A stretch of DNA of 57,791 bases from Halobellus sp. Atlit-31R (lineage in GTDB: Archaea > Halobacteriota > Halobacteria > Halobacteriales > Haloferacaceae). The translations under genes and the position numbers were made by a program. Below are positions 42,892 to 51,485 of this stretch, one piece after another (the stretch's first letter is position 1; each line of letters starts with the position of its first letter). The DNA is taken from positions 1-57,791 of the forward strand of contig QPLR01000008.1 in NCBI GenBank assembly GCA_003665935.1, in the 5' to 3' direction. Under the pieces are notes generated by a model. It was not told where the DNA came from. It saw only the letters and a list, made by a program, of their open reading frames with translations, and did no database searches.

Positions 42892-42968
42892 CGGTACCCC
42901 GGTTCGGGGGAGAAGCACTTGTGTGCTCCGCTGTCACTTTCGGAACCGCCGCGAAAAACTGGAGCGGG

Positions 42969-43589
42969 CTACGAGAGGTCCGACCACGCGCCCCAGAAGC
43001 GCTGGAGCGCCGTCAGATGGCCGACGACGGCGAAGAAGACTAGGAGCCAGCCGACCACGGTGAGTCCGACGACGGAGGCCGGAACCGCCGGCAGTGCGAG
43101 CGAGGCGGCGGCGACGACTCCCGCGATGCCGATGAGCGCGAGTCGGTCCGCGCGGCCGACGAGCCCTCCGTACTCGCGACCGAGCCCGACAGCCTGGATC
43201 TGTGTGCCGAGATACGACGTCATCAGGACGCCCGTGACCGCCGCGAGTCCGAGCCCGTAGCCGTCGATCCCGGCCGCGAGGCCGACGAGCATCGCGATGT
43301 CCGCGTAGCGATCGAGGACGTGATCGAGCAGGTCGCCGCCCTCACTGGAAACGCCCTGCGCTCGCGCGAGCGCGCCGTCGACGAGGTCCAGCCAGCCGTT
43401 GGCGAAGACCAGCAGGGCGCCCAAGACGTACCACAGCGGCGTCGCGAGGTAGAACGCGCCGCCGGCCGCGACGGCACAGCCGAAGGCGACGACGCTGACG
43501 CCGTCCGGGGTCAGTCCGAGCCGGTCTGCGGCCGCGACGAACGGCCCGAGCAGTCGGTCCGCGAGGTCGCGATACTGATCGAGTGTCAC
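42969..43589 (-). CDS. CDP-alcohol phosphatidyltransferase family protein
   Basis: A 206-residue membrane enzyme with about five or six helices. The CDP-alcohol phosphotransferase motif is complete: DLVDGALARAQGVSSEGG then DLLDHVLDRYAD (DxxDGxxAR...GxxxDxxxD). Archaeal members transfer inositol-phosphate or other polar heads to CDP-archaeol, so archaetidylinositol phosphate synthase is likely. Its GTG overlaps the stop of the upstream kinase gene. Confidence 0.85.
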   Translation of the reverse strand: MTLDQYRDLADRLLGPFVAAADRLGLTPDGVSVVAFGCAVAAGGAFYLATPLWYVLGALLVFANGWLDLVDGALARAQGVSSEGGDLLDHVLDRYADIAMLVGLAAGIDGYGLGLAAVTGVLMTSYLGTQIQAVGLGREYGGLVGRADRLALIGIAGVVAAASLALPAVPASVVGLTVVGWLLVFFAVVGHLTALQRFWGAWSDLS

Positions 43590-44119
43590 AGGTAGTCGAT
43601 GAAGTCGACGACCCCCACTCGGGGCTCTGCGGTGCCCTCGATCGCGGCCACGACGTCGTCGGCGACCGCTTCGGGCGTTTTCTCTGTCGTGTCGACCTCC
43701 CAGACGGCGCTGTCGCCGTGTCGTTCGACCGCTTCGGCGAGGATCACGTCGAGCGCTTCGCTCTCGGCGTTCTCGGTCACAGAGGCTTCCGCTTCGCCGC
43801 GCTCGCGGAGTCGCGGCTTCAGCGTCTCGGGGTGACAGCGTAGTACGACTACCCGCTCGGCGCCGAGGAGATGCGAGAGGTGTGACTCGACGAGCGTGTC
43901 GCCGTCACCGGCTTGCGATTCGTGCTCGTCGAGCCACTCCTCGACGGCGTCGAGGTCGGCGACTAGCGTATCGCGCTCGGCGTCGCGCTCTTCGAAGAGG
44001 TCGGCGTCGCGGATCGCGTCGTTGAGGTGGACCACGTCGACGTCGATCCGCTCGGCGACGAGTTCGGAGACGGTCGTCTTCCCCGTCCCGGGCGTGCCGG
44101 TGAGCGCGACGCGCGTCAC
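43586..44119 (-). CDS. Adenylate kinase-like (AK6/Fap7-type) NTPase
   Basis: A 177-residue P-loop kinase. Walker A GTPGTGKTT (about 8-16), an early LNDAIRDADL region and VVVLRCHPETLKPRLRERGE are typical of the archaeal 'putative adenylate kinase' family related to Fap7, which acts in ribosome maturation and nucleotide metabolism. The GTG overlaps the hisC stop and its own stop overlaps the next gene, so it is the middle gene of a three-gene operon. Confidence 0.87.
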   Translation of the reverse strand: MTRVALTGTPGTGKTTVSELVAERIDVDVVHLNDAIRDADLFEERDAERDTLVADLDAVEEWLDEHESQAGDGDTLVESHLSHLLGAERVVVLRCHPETLKPRLRERGEAEASVTENAESEALDVILAEAVERHGDSAVWEVDTTEKTPEAVADDVVAAIEGTAEPRVGVVDFIDYL

Positions 44120-45213
44120 AGCTCGGTCGCCTCCGGCCGGAGATCGGCGACGACGTCGTTGAGCACCTCCACCGCACGCTTGGTCTCCTCACGGGTGCCG
44201 CAGGAGACGCGGACGCACTCGGGGAGCCCGAAGCTCGAGGTGTCGCGGATGATGACGCCGCGTTCCTGACTCGCGGCGGCGACAGCCGAGGCATCGCCGA
44301 CCTCACAGAGGACGAAGTTGCCGCCGGAGGGCCACGTCGGGACGTCGAGGTGGTCGTGGTAGTACTCGCGGGCCCATCGGGCGGTCTCGATCGACCGTTC
44401 GAGGTGCTCGTCGTCGTCGAGCGCGGCGAGTGCGGCGCGGCAGCCGAGCTCGTTGGCGGCGAACGGTGTGTTCACTCGGGCGTAGGCGTCGGCCCACGCC
44501 TCTGGGACGGCCGCGTAGCCGATCCGTAGGCCGGCGAGCCCGTAGGCCTTCGAGAACGTCCGGAGCACGGCCACGTTGTCGTACTCCTCGAGGAGTTCGA
44601 CCGAAGACGGGTGGTCGGCGTACTCGGCGTACGCCTCGTCGACGGCGAGCAGCGTGTGGTCGTCGAGGCTCTCTGCGATCGTCCTGATCTCCTCGCGCGG
44701 CAGCGTCGATCCAGTGGGGTTGTGGGGCGTCGTCACGTAGACGATCCGTTCGCCGTCGTACGCCGACAGGACGCCGTCGGCCGTCTGCTCGAAGTCGTCG
44801 TCCTTCGAGATCCGATACCCCGACGCCTCCCCGTGGTGATACCGGGCCGACATCGGGTAGTAGGAGAATCCCGGCTCCGGAACGAGGATCTCGTCGCCGG
44901 GTTCCAGAAACGCCCGTGAGAGATAGTCGATCGCCCCGTCCGCGCCCGCGCTCACCCACACTTGCGACGCGTCGATCCCCCACTTCTGGGCGATGCGGTC
45001 GGTGAGATCCGTGTGCGACGCCTTCGGATAGACGTTCACCTCGGCCGCGCCGCTCTCGACGGCCGCGACGGCGTCCGGACTCGGACCGTGTGGGTTCTCG
45101 TTCGACGACAGTTTCGTCAGATCCTCGGGGTTCATCCCGAGGTCGCGGGCCACCTCCTCGGCCCCACGCCCAGGTACGTACGCCTCGTGCGCGGAGAGGT
45201 CCCTCGGTTGCAT
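44116..45213 (-). CDS. hisC: Histidinol-phosphate aminotransferase
   Basis: A 365-residue fold-type I PLP enzyme of histidine synthesis. Motifs: LSSNENPHGPSP, VYVTTPHNPTGSTLP, VDEAYAEYA and the PLP lysine in RTFSKAYGLAGLRIGY. The C-terminal LPECVRVSCGTREE binds substrate phosphate. Its minus-strand TATA (CTTAAAGAC, near 45234-45242) lies about 25 bases from ATG 45213, as for a leaderless transcript. It heads the operon with the kinase and phosphatidyltransferase genes. Confidence 0.93.
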   Translation of the reverse strand: MQPRDLSAHEAYVPGRGAEEVARDLGMNPEDLTKLSSNENPHGPSPDAVAAVESGAAEVNVYPKASHTDLTDRIAQKWGIDASQVWVSAGADGAIDYLSRAFLEPGDEILVPEPGFSYYPMSARYHHGEASGYRISKDDDFEQTADGVLSAYDGERIVYVTTPHNPTGSTLPREEIRTIAESLDDHTLLAVDEAYAEYADHPSSVELLEEYDNVAVLRTFSKAYGLAGLRIGYAAVPEAWADAYARVNTPFAANELGCRAALAALDDDEHLERSIETARWAREYYHDHLDVPTWPSGGNFVLCEVGDASAVAAASQERGVIIRDTSSFGLPECVRVSCGTREETKRAVEVLNDVVADLRPEATEL

Positions 45214-45437
45214 ACTCGTACGCTGTTGCCCGCGGGTCTTTAAGGGTACGTCTCCGAACCGGATCGGACACCTGACGCCCGCCGGAGCGAACGTGCATTT
45301 ATCAGTGAAGACGGAGCCAGCGACCACGTGACGTAGCTTCCGCCCCGCGCTGCGCTGCGGTTGTTCGGCACACCGGCGTGGGAAGCGGACGGTGCAGGTG
45401 CCGACTGTTCGCCCCACGCGGACCCCAGCAATGACCG
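45214..45437. other. Intergenic region between hisC and the GMC gene, no further gene seen
   Basis: These 224 bases hold the hisC promoter on the right-to-left strand and the 3' end of the GMC operon. GC rich with GCGCTGCGCTGCGG repeats, no ORF, RNA or dyad of note beyond the hisC TATA box. Confidence 0.4.
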
Positions 45438-47066
45438 CTACAGCGACGCCGCCACCGACTCGGCGGCCCGAAGCGAGAGCGCGGCGATCGTCAGCGTCGG
45501 GTTCATCGCACCGCCGGTGGGGAACACCGACGATCCGACGATCCAGAGGTTCCCGAGGTCGTGGGCGCGGCACTCGGCGTCGACGACGCTCTGGTCGGGG
45601 TCGGCCCCCATCCGCGTCGTCCCCATCTGGTGGTACGCCGGACCGGTAGCCTCGGGTCCGACAGTCCACTCGATCGAGGCACCGAGCTCCTCTAAGATCG
45701 CGTGCTGGATCTCGTTGGCCCGGCGGAGCACACGCTCGGTTCGCTCCCCGAGTGACCACTCGACGTGTGGGACTGGATTCCCGTGGTCGTCGCGGCGCTC
45801 CGGATCGAGGGTCACTCGGTTGTCACCGTCCGGCAGCTGTTCTACGAGGCCGCCGACCGCGACGTGAGTACCGTAGGAGTCGTCGAGCTGGTCGGCCAGC
45901 TCGTCGCCCCACGTGTCCGCACCGAGTGCCTCGATGACCGGCGAGGGGCCGGCGTAGTTGAGGAACTCCAGTTTCATCCCCTCGATCGGCTCCGTGTCGT
46001 CGTAGAACTGGTGCGTCTCGCTGGTGTTGAAGCCGACGTGATTCTGGCGCGTCGGCTCGTCGAGCCGCCCGCCCGCGCCGGCGAACAGGTGGTCCATAAA
46101 GAACCGACCGACTGCACCCGAGGAGTTCGCCAGTCCCTCGGGATGCTGTTCGGACGCCGAGAGTAACAACAGTCGCGCGTTCTCGACGCCGCCGCAGGCG
46201 AGGACGAACTGGCTCGCGGGCTGTCGCCGTTCGGTGCCGTCAGGCGTCGCGTACACTGCCGCCTCGATAGTGGTGCCTGCCGCGTCGTGTTCGAGACGCT
46301 GCACGGGAACGCGGTCGAGCACCCGTGCGCCAGCGGCTTCGGCCTTCGCGACGTGCGACTCGGCGGTGTACTTGGCACCGGAGGGGCAGATCGGCTTGCA
46401 CGTGCCGTACCCCTGACAGGGCGCTCGCCCGTCGTACGGCTCCGAGTTGCGCGCGTTCGGAACCGAGTGCATATCGATCTCCAACCGCTCGCAGGCGTCT
46501 GCGAAGAGCGAATCCGAGTAGGAGGGCGGAAACGCCGGCAGCGGAAACGGCTCTTCACGAGGCGGCGCGTACGGGTTGTCCGTCGCGCCCGCGACGCCGA
46601 AGGCTCGCTCGGCGGCCGCGTAGTAGGGCCTGAGATCGTCGTAGTCGATCGGCCAGTCGACGCCGACACCGTAGCGCGTCTGCATCTCGAAGTCGCGCTC
46701 GTGGAGTCGCATCACCATCCCCTGCCAGTGCAGCGTCGAACCGCCGACGCCCTTCACGCGCGCCGCGTTCAGCGGGTAGTGGCGTCCTTCGGTGGAGTAC
46801 GCGTCGCGCGGACCGCCCATCTCCCAAGGATCGCCCATCCCCGGTCGGACGTGTCGCTCCTGCTGTTCCCTGCGCGCTGTGAACTCGAAGCGCGGCCCGG
46901 CTTCGAGGACGACGACGTTCGCGCCCGCTTCCGCGAGCCGGTGGGCGATGAGCGCGCCGGTCGGTCCGGAGCCGACGACGCAGACGTCCGCGTCTGCGGA
47001 CGGGGTTCGGTCGAGCCCGTCACCGACGCCGCCGTCCGAACCGCCACCTCCGTCGCTAGCGCCCAT
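45438..47066 (-). CDS. GMC-family oxidoreductase, gluconate 2-dehydrogenase-like large subunit
   Basis: A 542-residue FAD protein. The Rossmann motif ADVCVVGSGPTGALIAHRLAEAGANVVVLEAG is followed by GVGGSTLHWQGM. A Cys-containing CQGYGTCKPICPSGAKYTA segment and the C-terminal GMC signature HQMGTTRMGADP...VVGSSVFPTGGAMNPTLTI-like stretch are complete. The small-subunit gene with a Tat signal lies upstream and overlaps by 11 bases. The complex would be exported and oxidise a sugar or polyol. Substrate not determinable. Confidence 0.88.
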   Translation of the reverse strand: MGASDGGGGSDGGVGDGLDRTPSADADVCVVGSGPTGALIAHRLAEAGANVVVLEAGPRFEFTARREQQERHVRPGMGDPWEMGGPRDAYSTEGRHYPLNAARVKGVGGSTLHWQGMVMRLHERDFEMQTRYGVGVDWPIDYDDLRPYYAAAERAFGVAGATDNPYAPPREEPFPLPAFPPSYSDSLFADACERLEIDMHSVPNARNSEPYDGRAPCQGYGTCKPICPSGAKYTAESHVAKAEAAGARVLDRVPVQRLEHDAAGTTIEAAVYATPDGTERRQPASQFVLACGGVENARLLLLSASEQHPEGLANSSGAVGRFFMDHLFAGAGGRLDEPTRQNHVGFNTSETHQFYDDTEPIEGMKLEFLNYAGPSPVIEALGADTWGDELADQLDDSYGTHVAVGGLVEQLPDGDNRVTLDPERRDDHGNPVPHVEWSLGERTERVLRRANEIQHAILEELGASIEWTVGPEATGPAYHQMGTTRMGADPDQSVVDAECRAHDLGNLWIVGSSVFPTGGAMNPTLTIAALSLRAAESVAASL

Positions 47067-47670
47067 CTGCACCTCCGCCGCGGTCGCCGGCGGCTGACGA
47101 AGACATCCCCCCGCGCTGGTAGCTCTCGATGCCGCCGGGATACCCGATCGGGTTCTCGATCCCGACGAGGCGGCCGCCCGTCGGCGACGAGTAGAACGCG
47201 AAGAGCAGGTCGTTGACGACGTAGAATCGGATCTGCTCCGAGATCGGTCCGTCGGGGTCGGGATCGGCGGTCTCGACGCCGAGATCACGAAGGAGGCCGT
47301 CTCTGGTCTCGACGTCGAGCTCTGCGTACGGACGCCCGCGCCAGTCGCGGGCGACGGCGTCGAGCTGCGCGGCCGCCTCCCGCAGCCCCTCCCGGTAGGC
47401 CGGACGGTTCGCGAGACGGCCCAGCACGTACGTGTCGACGAACTCACGGCGGCCGTCGACGCCGGTCGGATAGAGCACCTCGGCGGCCGCGTCGAGGAGA
47501 TCCAACAGGTCCGTCGACAGCGTCGGCTCCGCAGCAGCCTGCAAGTCCGCGGTTCCGTCCGTCTCAGCGTCCGCTCGCGGCGGTTCGAGTCGTCCGGCGA
47601 GTACGCCGCCACCGACAGTCGCCCCCGCTGCCGTCAGCGCCGTCAGCGCGTCGCGTCGCGTCAGTTCCAC
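47056..47670 (-). CDS. Gluconate 2-dehydrogenase subunit 3-family protein (Tat-exported)
   Basis: A 204-residue protein. The Tat signal MELTRRDALTALTAAGATVGGG leads to a helical domain with LLDLLDAAAEVLYPTGVDG and FYVVNDLLFAFYSSPTGGRLVGIENPIGYPGG, as in the small subunits that partner GMC enzymes. It starts at GTG 47670. A DtxR/IdeR-like box lies 8-22 bases upstream, so expression may respond to iron or manganese. Confidence 0.82.
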   Translation of the reverse strand: MELTRRDALTALTAAGATVGGGVLAGRLEPPRADAETDGTADLQAAAEPTLSTDLLDLLDAAAEVLYPTGVDGRREFVDTYVLGRLANRPAYREGLREAAAQLDAVARDWRGRPYAELDVETRDGLLRDLGVETADPDPDGPISEQIRFYVVNDLLFAFYSSPTGGRLVGIENPIGYPGGIESYQRGGMSSSAAGDRGGGADGR

Positions 47671-47678
47671 GCCAGGGA

Positions 47679-47692
47679 TTAGGTTAGCCTAA
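47679..47692 (-). promoter_or_regulatory. DtxR/IdeR-like operator (TTAGG-N4-CCTAA)
   Basis: TTAGGTTAGCCTAA matches the core of the binding site of iron/manganese-dependent DtxR-family repressors (IdeR, SirR, haloarchaeal Idr). It overlaps the likely promoter of the GMC operon, next to a TATA-like AAGTTTAGG on the minus strand. The outer 5-base arms are perfect; the centre departs from symmetry at two positions. Confidence 0.65.
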
Positions 47693-47805
47693 ACTTATGG
47701 GTTACCCTTCGCGACTGGCAGCCGGCGCACCGCGTGCGAATCACGCGCGTCAGGGCGGTGCGGCTGCTGCGTGGCGTGAAGACAGCAGAGGAGAGCCGAC
47801 GGACG

Positions 47806-48549
47806 CTACGGGATCCGAACGTCGTGTTCGAGGACGCCGACGCCTTCGACTTCGACTTCGACGGTGTCGCCGTCCGAGAGCGGCCCGACGCCCGCGGGGG
47901 TGCCGGTCGCGATGACGTCGCCCGGTTCCAGCGTCAGATACGTCGTGATCTCCTCGATGAGGTCGGGAACGGTGAACGCCAGGTGATCGCGCGACGACGA
48001 CTGCTTCGTCTCGCCGTTGACGCGGAGTTCGACGCTGGCGTCGTCGGGAACCTCGTCGGGACTTGCGAGGACCGGTCCCATCGGCGCGGCGTTGTCGAAG
48101 GCCTTGCCGCGGACCCAGTTTTTCTCCTGGCGCTGGTCGTCGCGGTTCGAGAGGTCGTTGAAGCAAGTGAAGCCGGCGACGTACTCCATCGCGTCCGCAG
48201 CGTCGACGTTCCGCGCCTGCTCGCCGATGACGACGGCGATCTCCGCCTCGTGGTCGATGCGCTCCTTGCCGGCAGGGAGCGTGACCGTGTCGCCGTGCCC
48301 GGCGAGCGTGTTCGGCGGCTTCAGGAACAGGAGCGGCCGGTCCGGAATCTCGTTGTCCATCTCCGCGGCGTGGTCGGCGTAGTTACGGCCGATGCAGACG
48401 ATCTTCTCCGGATCGCTCGGTGGCAGCACGTCCACTGCGTCGAGGTCGTACGTCTCGCCGCCGAACGAGACGGAGTCGCCGTGCCATTCGCCCTGTCGGA
48501 TCGACCCTGCCGGGTCTCGGAATCTAACGGTGTGCACGTCGGAGGCCAC
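47806..48549 (-). CDS. Fumarylacetoacetate hydrolase-family protein
   Basis: A 247-residue FAH-fold enzyme. The core IVCIGRNYADHAAEMDNEIPDRPLLFLKPPNTLAGHGD, then IDHEAEIAVVIG (metal-binding E/E), DLSNRDDQ and GDVIATGTPAGVG are all present. This family hydrolyses or isomerises 2-keto-acids in catabolism of aromatic compounds or sugars. The start is GTG 48549. No operon partner indicates the substrate. Confidence 0.88.
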   Translation of the reverse strand: MASDVHTVRFRDPAGSIRQGEWHGDSVSFGGETYDLDAVDVLPPSDPEKIVCIGRNYADHAAEMDNEIPDRPLLFLKPPNTLAGHGDTVTLPAGKERIDHEAEIAVVIGEQARNVDAADAMEYVAGFTCFNDLSNRDDQRQEKNWVRGKAFDNAAPMGPVLASPDEVPDDASVELRVNGETKQSSSRDHLAFTVPDLIEEITTYLTLEPGDVIATGTPAGVGPLSDGDTVEVEVEGVGVLEHDVRIP

Positions 48550-48615
48550 GGCACGGCGATGTTTCGTTCTTTCTATCCCGGAAACGGTGGCGGCCGCCGG
48601 GCGTGCGGAACGGCA

Positions 48616-49290
48616 TCAGTTCCCCGACTGAGCGGGAAGTTGCGGCGCGAGCCACGCGACGAACGCGTCCATACTCCGCGACTGGAGCCAGACCGTGCCC
48701 GTACCGCTGAACTCACAGACCAGGCCTTCGCCGCTCGTGAGCGTCGACCGCAGCCCGCCGACTCGACGAACCGTGAAGTCCAGCGAGTTCTCGAACGCAA
48801 CGACGTGGCCGGTGTCGATGACGAACGGCGCTTCCTCGGAGATCTCGACCGGGTGGATCGCTCCGTAGCTCGACAGAAACAGCGGTCCCGTCCCGCTGAC
48901 TTTCAGGAGAAACAACCCCTCGCCGCCGAAGAACGTCTTTCCGCCGCCGAACTCCGTGTCCACGTCGAGACCGGCATCCCCCGCGAGATACGAGCCGGAC
49001 TGGACGTACACCGTCTCGTCACGGAGTTCGCGGTGGGTGATGTCGCCCGGGAGCGGGGGTGCAAACTGGACATCCCCGCCGGTTTCCGCGGTGAACGTGT
49101 TCTGAAAGAAGCTCTCGCCGGCCAGCGAGCGCTTGATCGAGGAGAGGAACCCACCGGTCGCGTTCGTCTCCATTTGGATCGTCCTCTCGTGGGAGACCAT
49201 CGCCCCCGCTTCGGCGCGGATCGACTCGTCGGCGTCGAGTGAGACGGTCAGGAGCGCGAACGAAGGCTGGTAGTCGATCTCGTGGTCCAT
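48616..49290 (-). CDS. AIM24-family protein (TIGR00266 type)
   Basis: A 224-residue beta-rich protein: [34 protein letters not shown], then [37 protein letters not shown] and a [12 protein letters not shown]-terminus. The family is widespread, of unclear function, with a tryptophan RNA-binding attenuator-like fold. A TATA box (ATATATAC, near 49312-49319) precedes ATG 49290. Divergent from the UPF0173 gene. Confidence 0.85.
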   Translation of the reverse strand: MDHEIDYQPSFALLTVSLDADESIRAEAGAMVSHERTIQMETNATGGFLSSIKRSLAGESFFQNTFTAETGGDVQFAPPLPGDITHRELRDETVYVQSGSYLAGDAGLDVDTEFGGGKTFFGGEGLFLLKVSGTGPLFLSSYGAIHPVEISEEAPFVIDTGHVVAFENSLDFTVRRVGGLRSTLTSGEGLVCEFSGTGTVWLQSRSMDAFVAWLAPQLPAQSGN

Positions 49291-49404
49291 ACGGGAACGA
49301 CGACGGCTGAGGATATATACGTGATCACTGCCTGTCACTTAGGTGCCGTTTGCTTGATCGACAGTACGCTTTATTGTCGGCCCCGGAGAATGAATCAACG
49401 GACG

Positions 49405-50127
49405 ATGACGATGGAACTCACCTGGCACGGCCACTCCACGTGGCACGTCGACGTCGACGGTACGACATTCCTGATCGATCCGTTCTTCTCGAATCCGAAG
49501 ACCGACCTCTCGGCGGGCGACGTCGAGACGCCGGACTACCTCCTGCTGACGCACGGCCACGCCGACCACATCGGCGACGCCGACGCCTTCACCGACGCGA
49601 CGGTCGTCGGCGTGCCGGAGCTGACCGGCTATATGGAGGAGGAGGTCGGGTTCGGAGAGAGCATCGGGATGAACATCGGCGGCACCGTCGAGTGCGGCGA
49701 GGCGTTCGTGACGATGCACCGCGCAGACCACACCAACGGGCTCAACACGGGGTACGAACACAGCCTCGGGATGCCGACCGGCTTCCTCATCAGCGACAAG
49801 AAGCCGACCCAGGAGTCCGACGCGGACGCGACGACGTTCTACCACGCCGGCGATACCGGCCTGATGTCCGAGATGAAAGACGTCATCGGACGGTACCTCG
49901 AACCCGACGCCGCCGCGCTTCCCGTCGGCGATCACTTCACGATGGGGCCGACGCAGGCCGCCGTCGCGACCGACTGGCTCGGCGTCGATCACCTCTTCCC
50001 GATGCACTACGACTCGTTCCCGCCGATCGAGATCGACACCGACGACGTCGTCCGCGAGGTGAAGGCGACGGGCGCGTCGGCGGAAGTCCACGTCCTCGAC
50101 GGCGACGAGTCGTTCACACTGGAGTGA
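49405..50127 (+). CDS. UPF0173-type metal-dependent hydrolase (beta-lactamase fold)
   Basis: About 240 residues, core start [17 protein letters not shown]. The metallo-beta-lactamase motif [13 protein letters not shown] is followed by [22 protein letters not shown] and [11 protein letters not shown]. ATGs at 49390, 49405 and 49411 are all possible; I chose 49405 because the TATA-like CTTTATTG at 49370-49377 is about 30 bases upstream. Physiological substrate unknown for the family. Confidence 0.85.
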   Translation: MTMELTWHGHSTWHVDVDGTTFLIDPFFSNPKTDLSAGDVETPDYLLLTHGHADHIGDADAFTDATVVGVPELTGYMEEEVGFGESIGMNIGGTVECGEAFVTMHRADHTNGLNTGYEHSLGMPTGFLISDKKPTQESDADATTFYHAGDTGLMSEMKDVIGRYLEPDAAALPVGDHFTMGPTQAAVATDWLGVDHLFPMHYDSFPPIEIDTDDVVREVKATGASAEVHVLDGDESFTLE

Positions 50128-50147
50128 GTAACCTTTAGGACGGTTCC

Positions 50148-50167
50148 TTCCGTCCCACCGGACGGAA
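50148..50167 (+). promoter_or_regulatory. Perfect dyad overlapping the osmC start
   Basis: TTCCGTCC and GGACGGAA form a perfect 8-bp inverted repeat with a 4-base loop whose last base is the A of the start ATG. The TATA-like CCTTTAGG (50132-50139) lies just upstream, so in DNA the dyad spans the transcription start and could be a repressor site. Confidence 0.5.
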
Positions 50168-50565
50168 TGAGCGACATTCAGACTTCGACCGTCAGCGAGG
50201 AAGGGTTCGCGAGCACCAGCCAGGTGGGCGACTTCGAACTGATGATCGACGCCCTCGACGAGGCTGGGCCGAATCCGAACGCGGTTCTCGTCGCCGACTA
50301 CGCCTCCTGTTTCCTCCCCGCGTTCCGCGTCGGTGCGCAGCAACGCGGACACGACGATCTGGGGACGGTCCAGATCGACGCCGACGCGGACCTCGACGGT
50401 GACGACGATCTCGAAGCGATCCGCTTCGACATCTACGTCGAAGCCGACCTCGACGACGAATCGCTCACCGAGATTCTCGACCGCGCGAAGGACGTCTGCC
50501 ACGTTCACGCCGCGCTCCGTGAGGAACTCCGCGCCGACATCACCGTCCACGGCGACGCGTTCTAA
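50167..50565 (+). CDS. OsmC-family peroxide-resistance protein
   Basis: A 132-residue protein. The first redox Cys is in LVADYASCFLPAFRVGAQQ, the second in AKDVCHVHAALREEL, with the acidic beta strands between them in the right order. OsmC proteins reduce organic hydroperoxides with these two cysteines. It is shorter than bacterial OsmC but both cysteines are present. Nearby DJ-1/PfpI and DpsA fit an oxidative-stress neighbourhood. Confidence 0.85.
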   Translation: MSDIQTSTVSEEGFASTSQVGDFELMIDALDEAGPNPNAVLVADYASCFLPAFRVGAQQRGHDDLGTVQIDADADLDGDDDLEAIRFDIYVEADLDDESLTEILDRAKDVCHVHAALREELRADITVHGDAF

Positions 50566-50589
50566 CCGGGACTGCCCCGGTAGTGGCGT

Positions 50590-50763
50590 TCAGCGCCGAT
50601 GGTACGCCCGGAAGCTCATCGCCTGCCCGTCGGCGATGATCACGTCCCGGCCCTCGGGGTCCGGGAGATCGGGCTCTTCGACTTCGTCGTGTGAAACGTA
50701 CGGTTCGGCGGGTTCTGGGACGTCCTCGGAGTAGACGTACGGGCTGTTCGGCTGACTCTGCAT
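50590..50763 (-). CDS. Small acidic orphan protein (57 aa)
   Basis: A 57-residue protein starting MQSQPNSPYVYSEDVPEPAE, Pro/Glu/Asp-rich, with a basic end (FRAYHRR). A strong TATA element (GATATATAAG, near 50781-50790) lies about 20-27 bases upstream of the ATG at 50763, the arrangement of a leaderless haloarchaeal gene, which is the best evidence that it is real. No family recognised. Confidence 0.55.
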   Translation of the reverse strand: MQSQPNSPYVYSEDVPEPAEPYVSHDEVEEPDLPDPEGRDVIIADGQAMSFRAYHRR

Positions 50764-50823
50764 ACTGGATGGAATGTCCTGCTGATATATAAGTGTTTGT
50801 CAGACGTTACCACGCCCCAAGTG

Positions 50824-51414
50824 TCAGTCGTCCGCAGCGGTAGGGACGCCGGTCTCGATCTCGGTGCCCAGGAGATCGAGGAACGCCGCGAGCCACTCCG
50901 GATGGTCGGGCCACGCCTGACCCGTGACGAGGTTACCGTCGACGGTCACTTCGTCGACCCACGAGCAACCGGCGGCTTCGACTTCCGCGCGAACGGCCGG
51001 GTACGCGGTCAGTTCGTAGCCGTCGAGGACGCCTGCGGCCGCGAGGATCTGCGGGCCGTGACAGACCGCCGCGACGGGTTTGTCCTCCTCGAAGAAATGC
51101 CGGACGGCGTCGAGGACTTCATCGTAGGTGCGGAGATACTCGGGGGCCCGGCCACCGGGAACGACGAGGGCGTCGTAGTCGCTCGGGTCGATCTCGTCGA
51201 ACGTGGTGTTCACCTCGAAGTCGTGGCCGCGCTCTTCGAGGTAGGTCTGGTCGCCGCGGAAGTCGTGAATCGCCGTCTTAACTGTCTCTCCGGCCTCCTT
51301 TTCGGGACAGACAGTGTCGACCTCGTGGCCGACCATCTCCAGCGCCTGGTACGGAACCATCGTCTCGTAATCCTCGCCGAAGTCGCCGACGATCATCAGG
51401 ATCTGTTTGCCCAT
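50824..51414 (-). CDS. DJ-1/PfpI-family protein
   Basis: A 196-residue protein. The nucleophile elbow is AAVCHGPQIL with the Cys-His pair, the early Glu in VGDFGEDYE, and YDALVVPGGRAPEYLR complete the active site. Members act as proteases, glyoxalases or deglycases. A minus-strand TATA-like AATTATAACC (near 51447-51456) precedes it. Convergent neighbours do not indicate a substrate. Confidence 0.9.
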   Translation of the reverse strand: MGKQILMIVGDFGEDYETMVPYQALEMVGHEVDTVCPEKEAGETVKTAIHDFRGDQTYLEERGHDFEVNTTFDEIDPSDYDALVVPGGRAPEYLRTYDEVLDAVRHFFEEDKPVAAVCHGPQILAAAGVLDGYELTAYPAVRAEVEAAGCSWVDEVTVDGNLVTGQAWPDHPEWLAAFLDLLGTEIETGVPTAADD

Positions 51415-51485
51415 AGTGCGTCGGAAGGAACGGACCGGAAGCGGTTATAATTATTGTCCGTAGTGAATTACCGGTCAACAGACAG

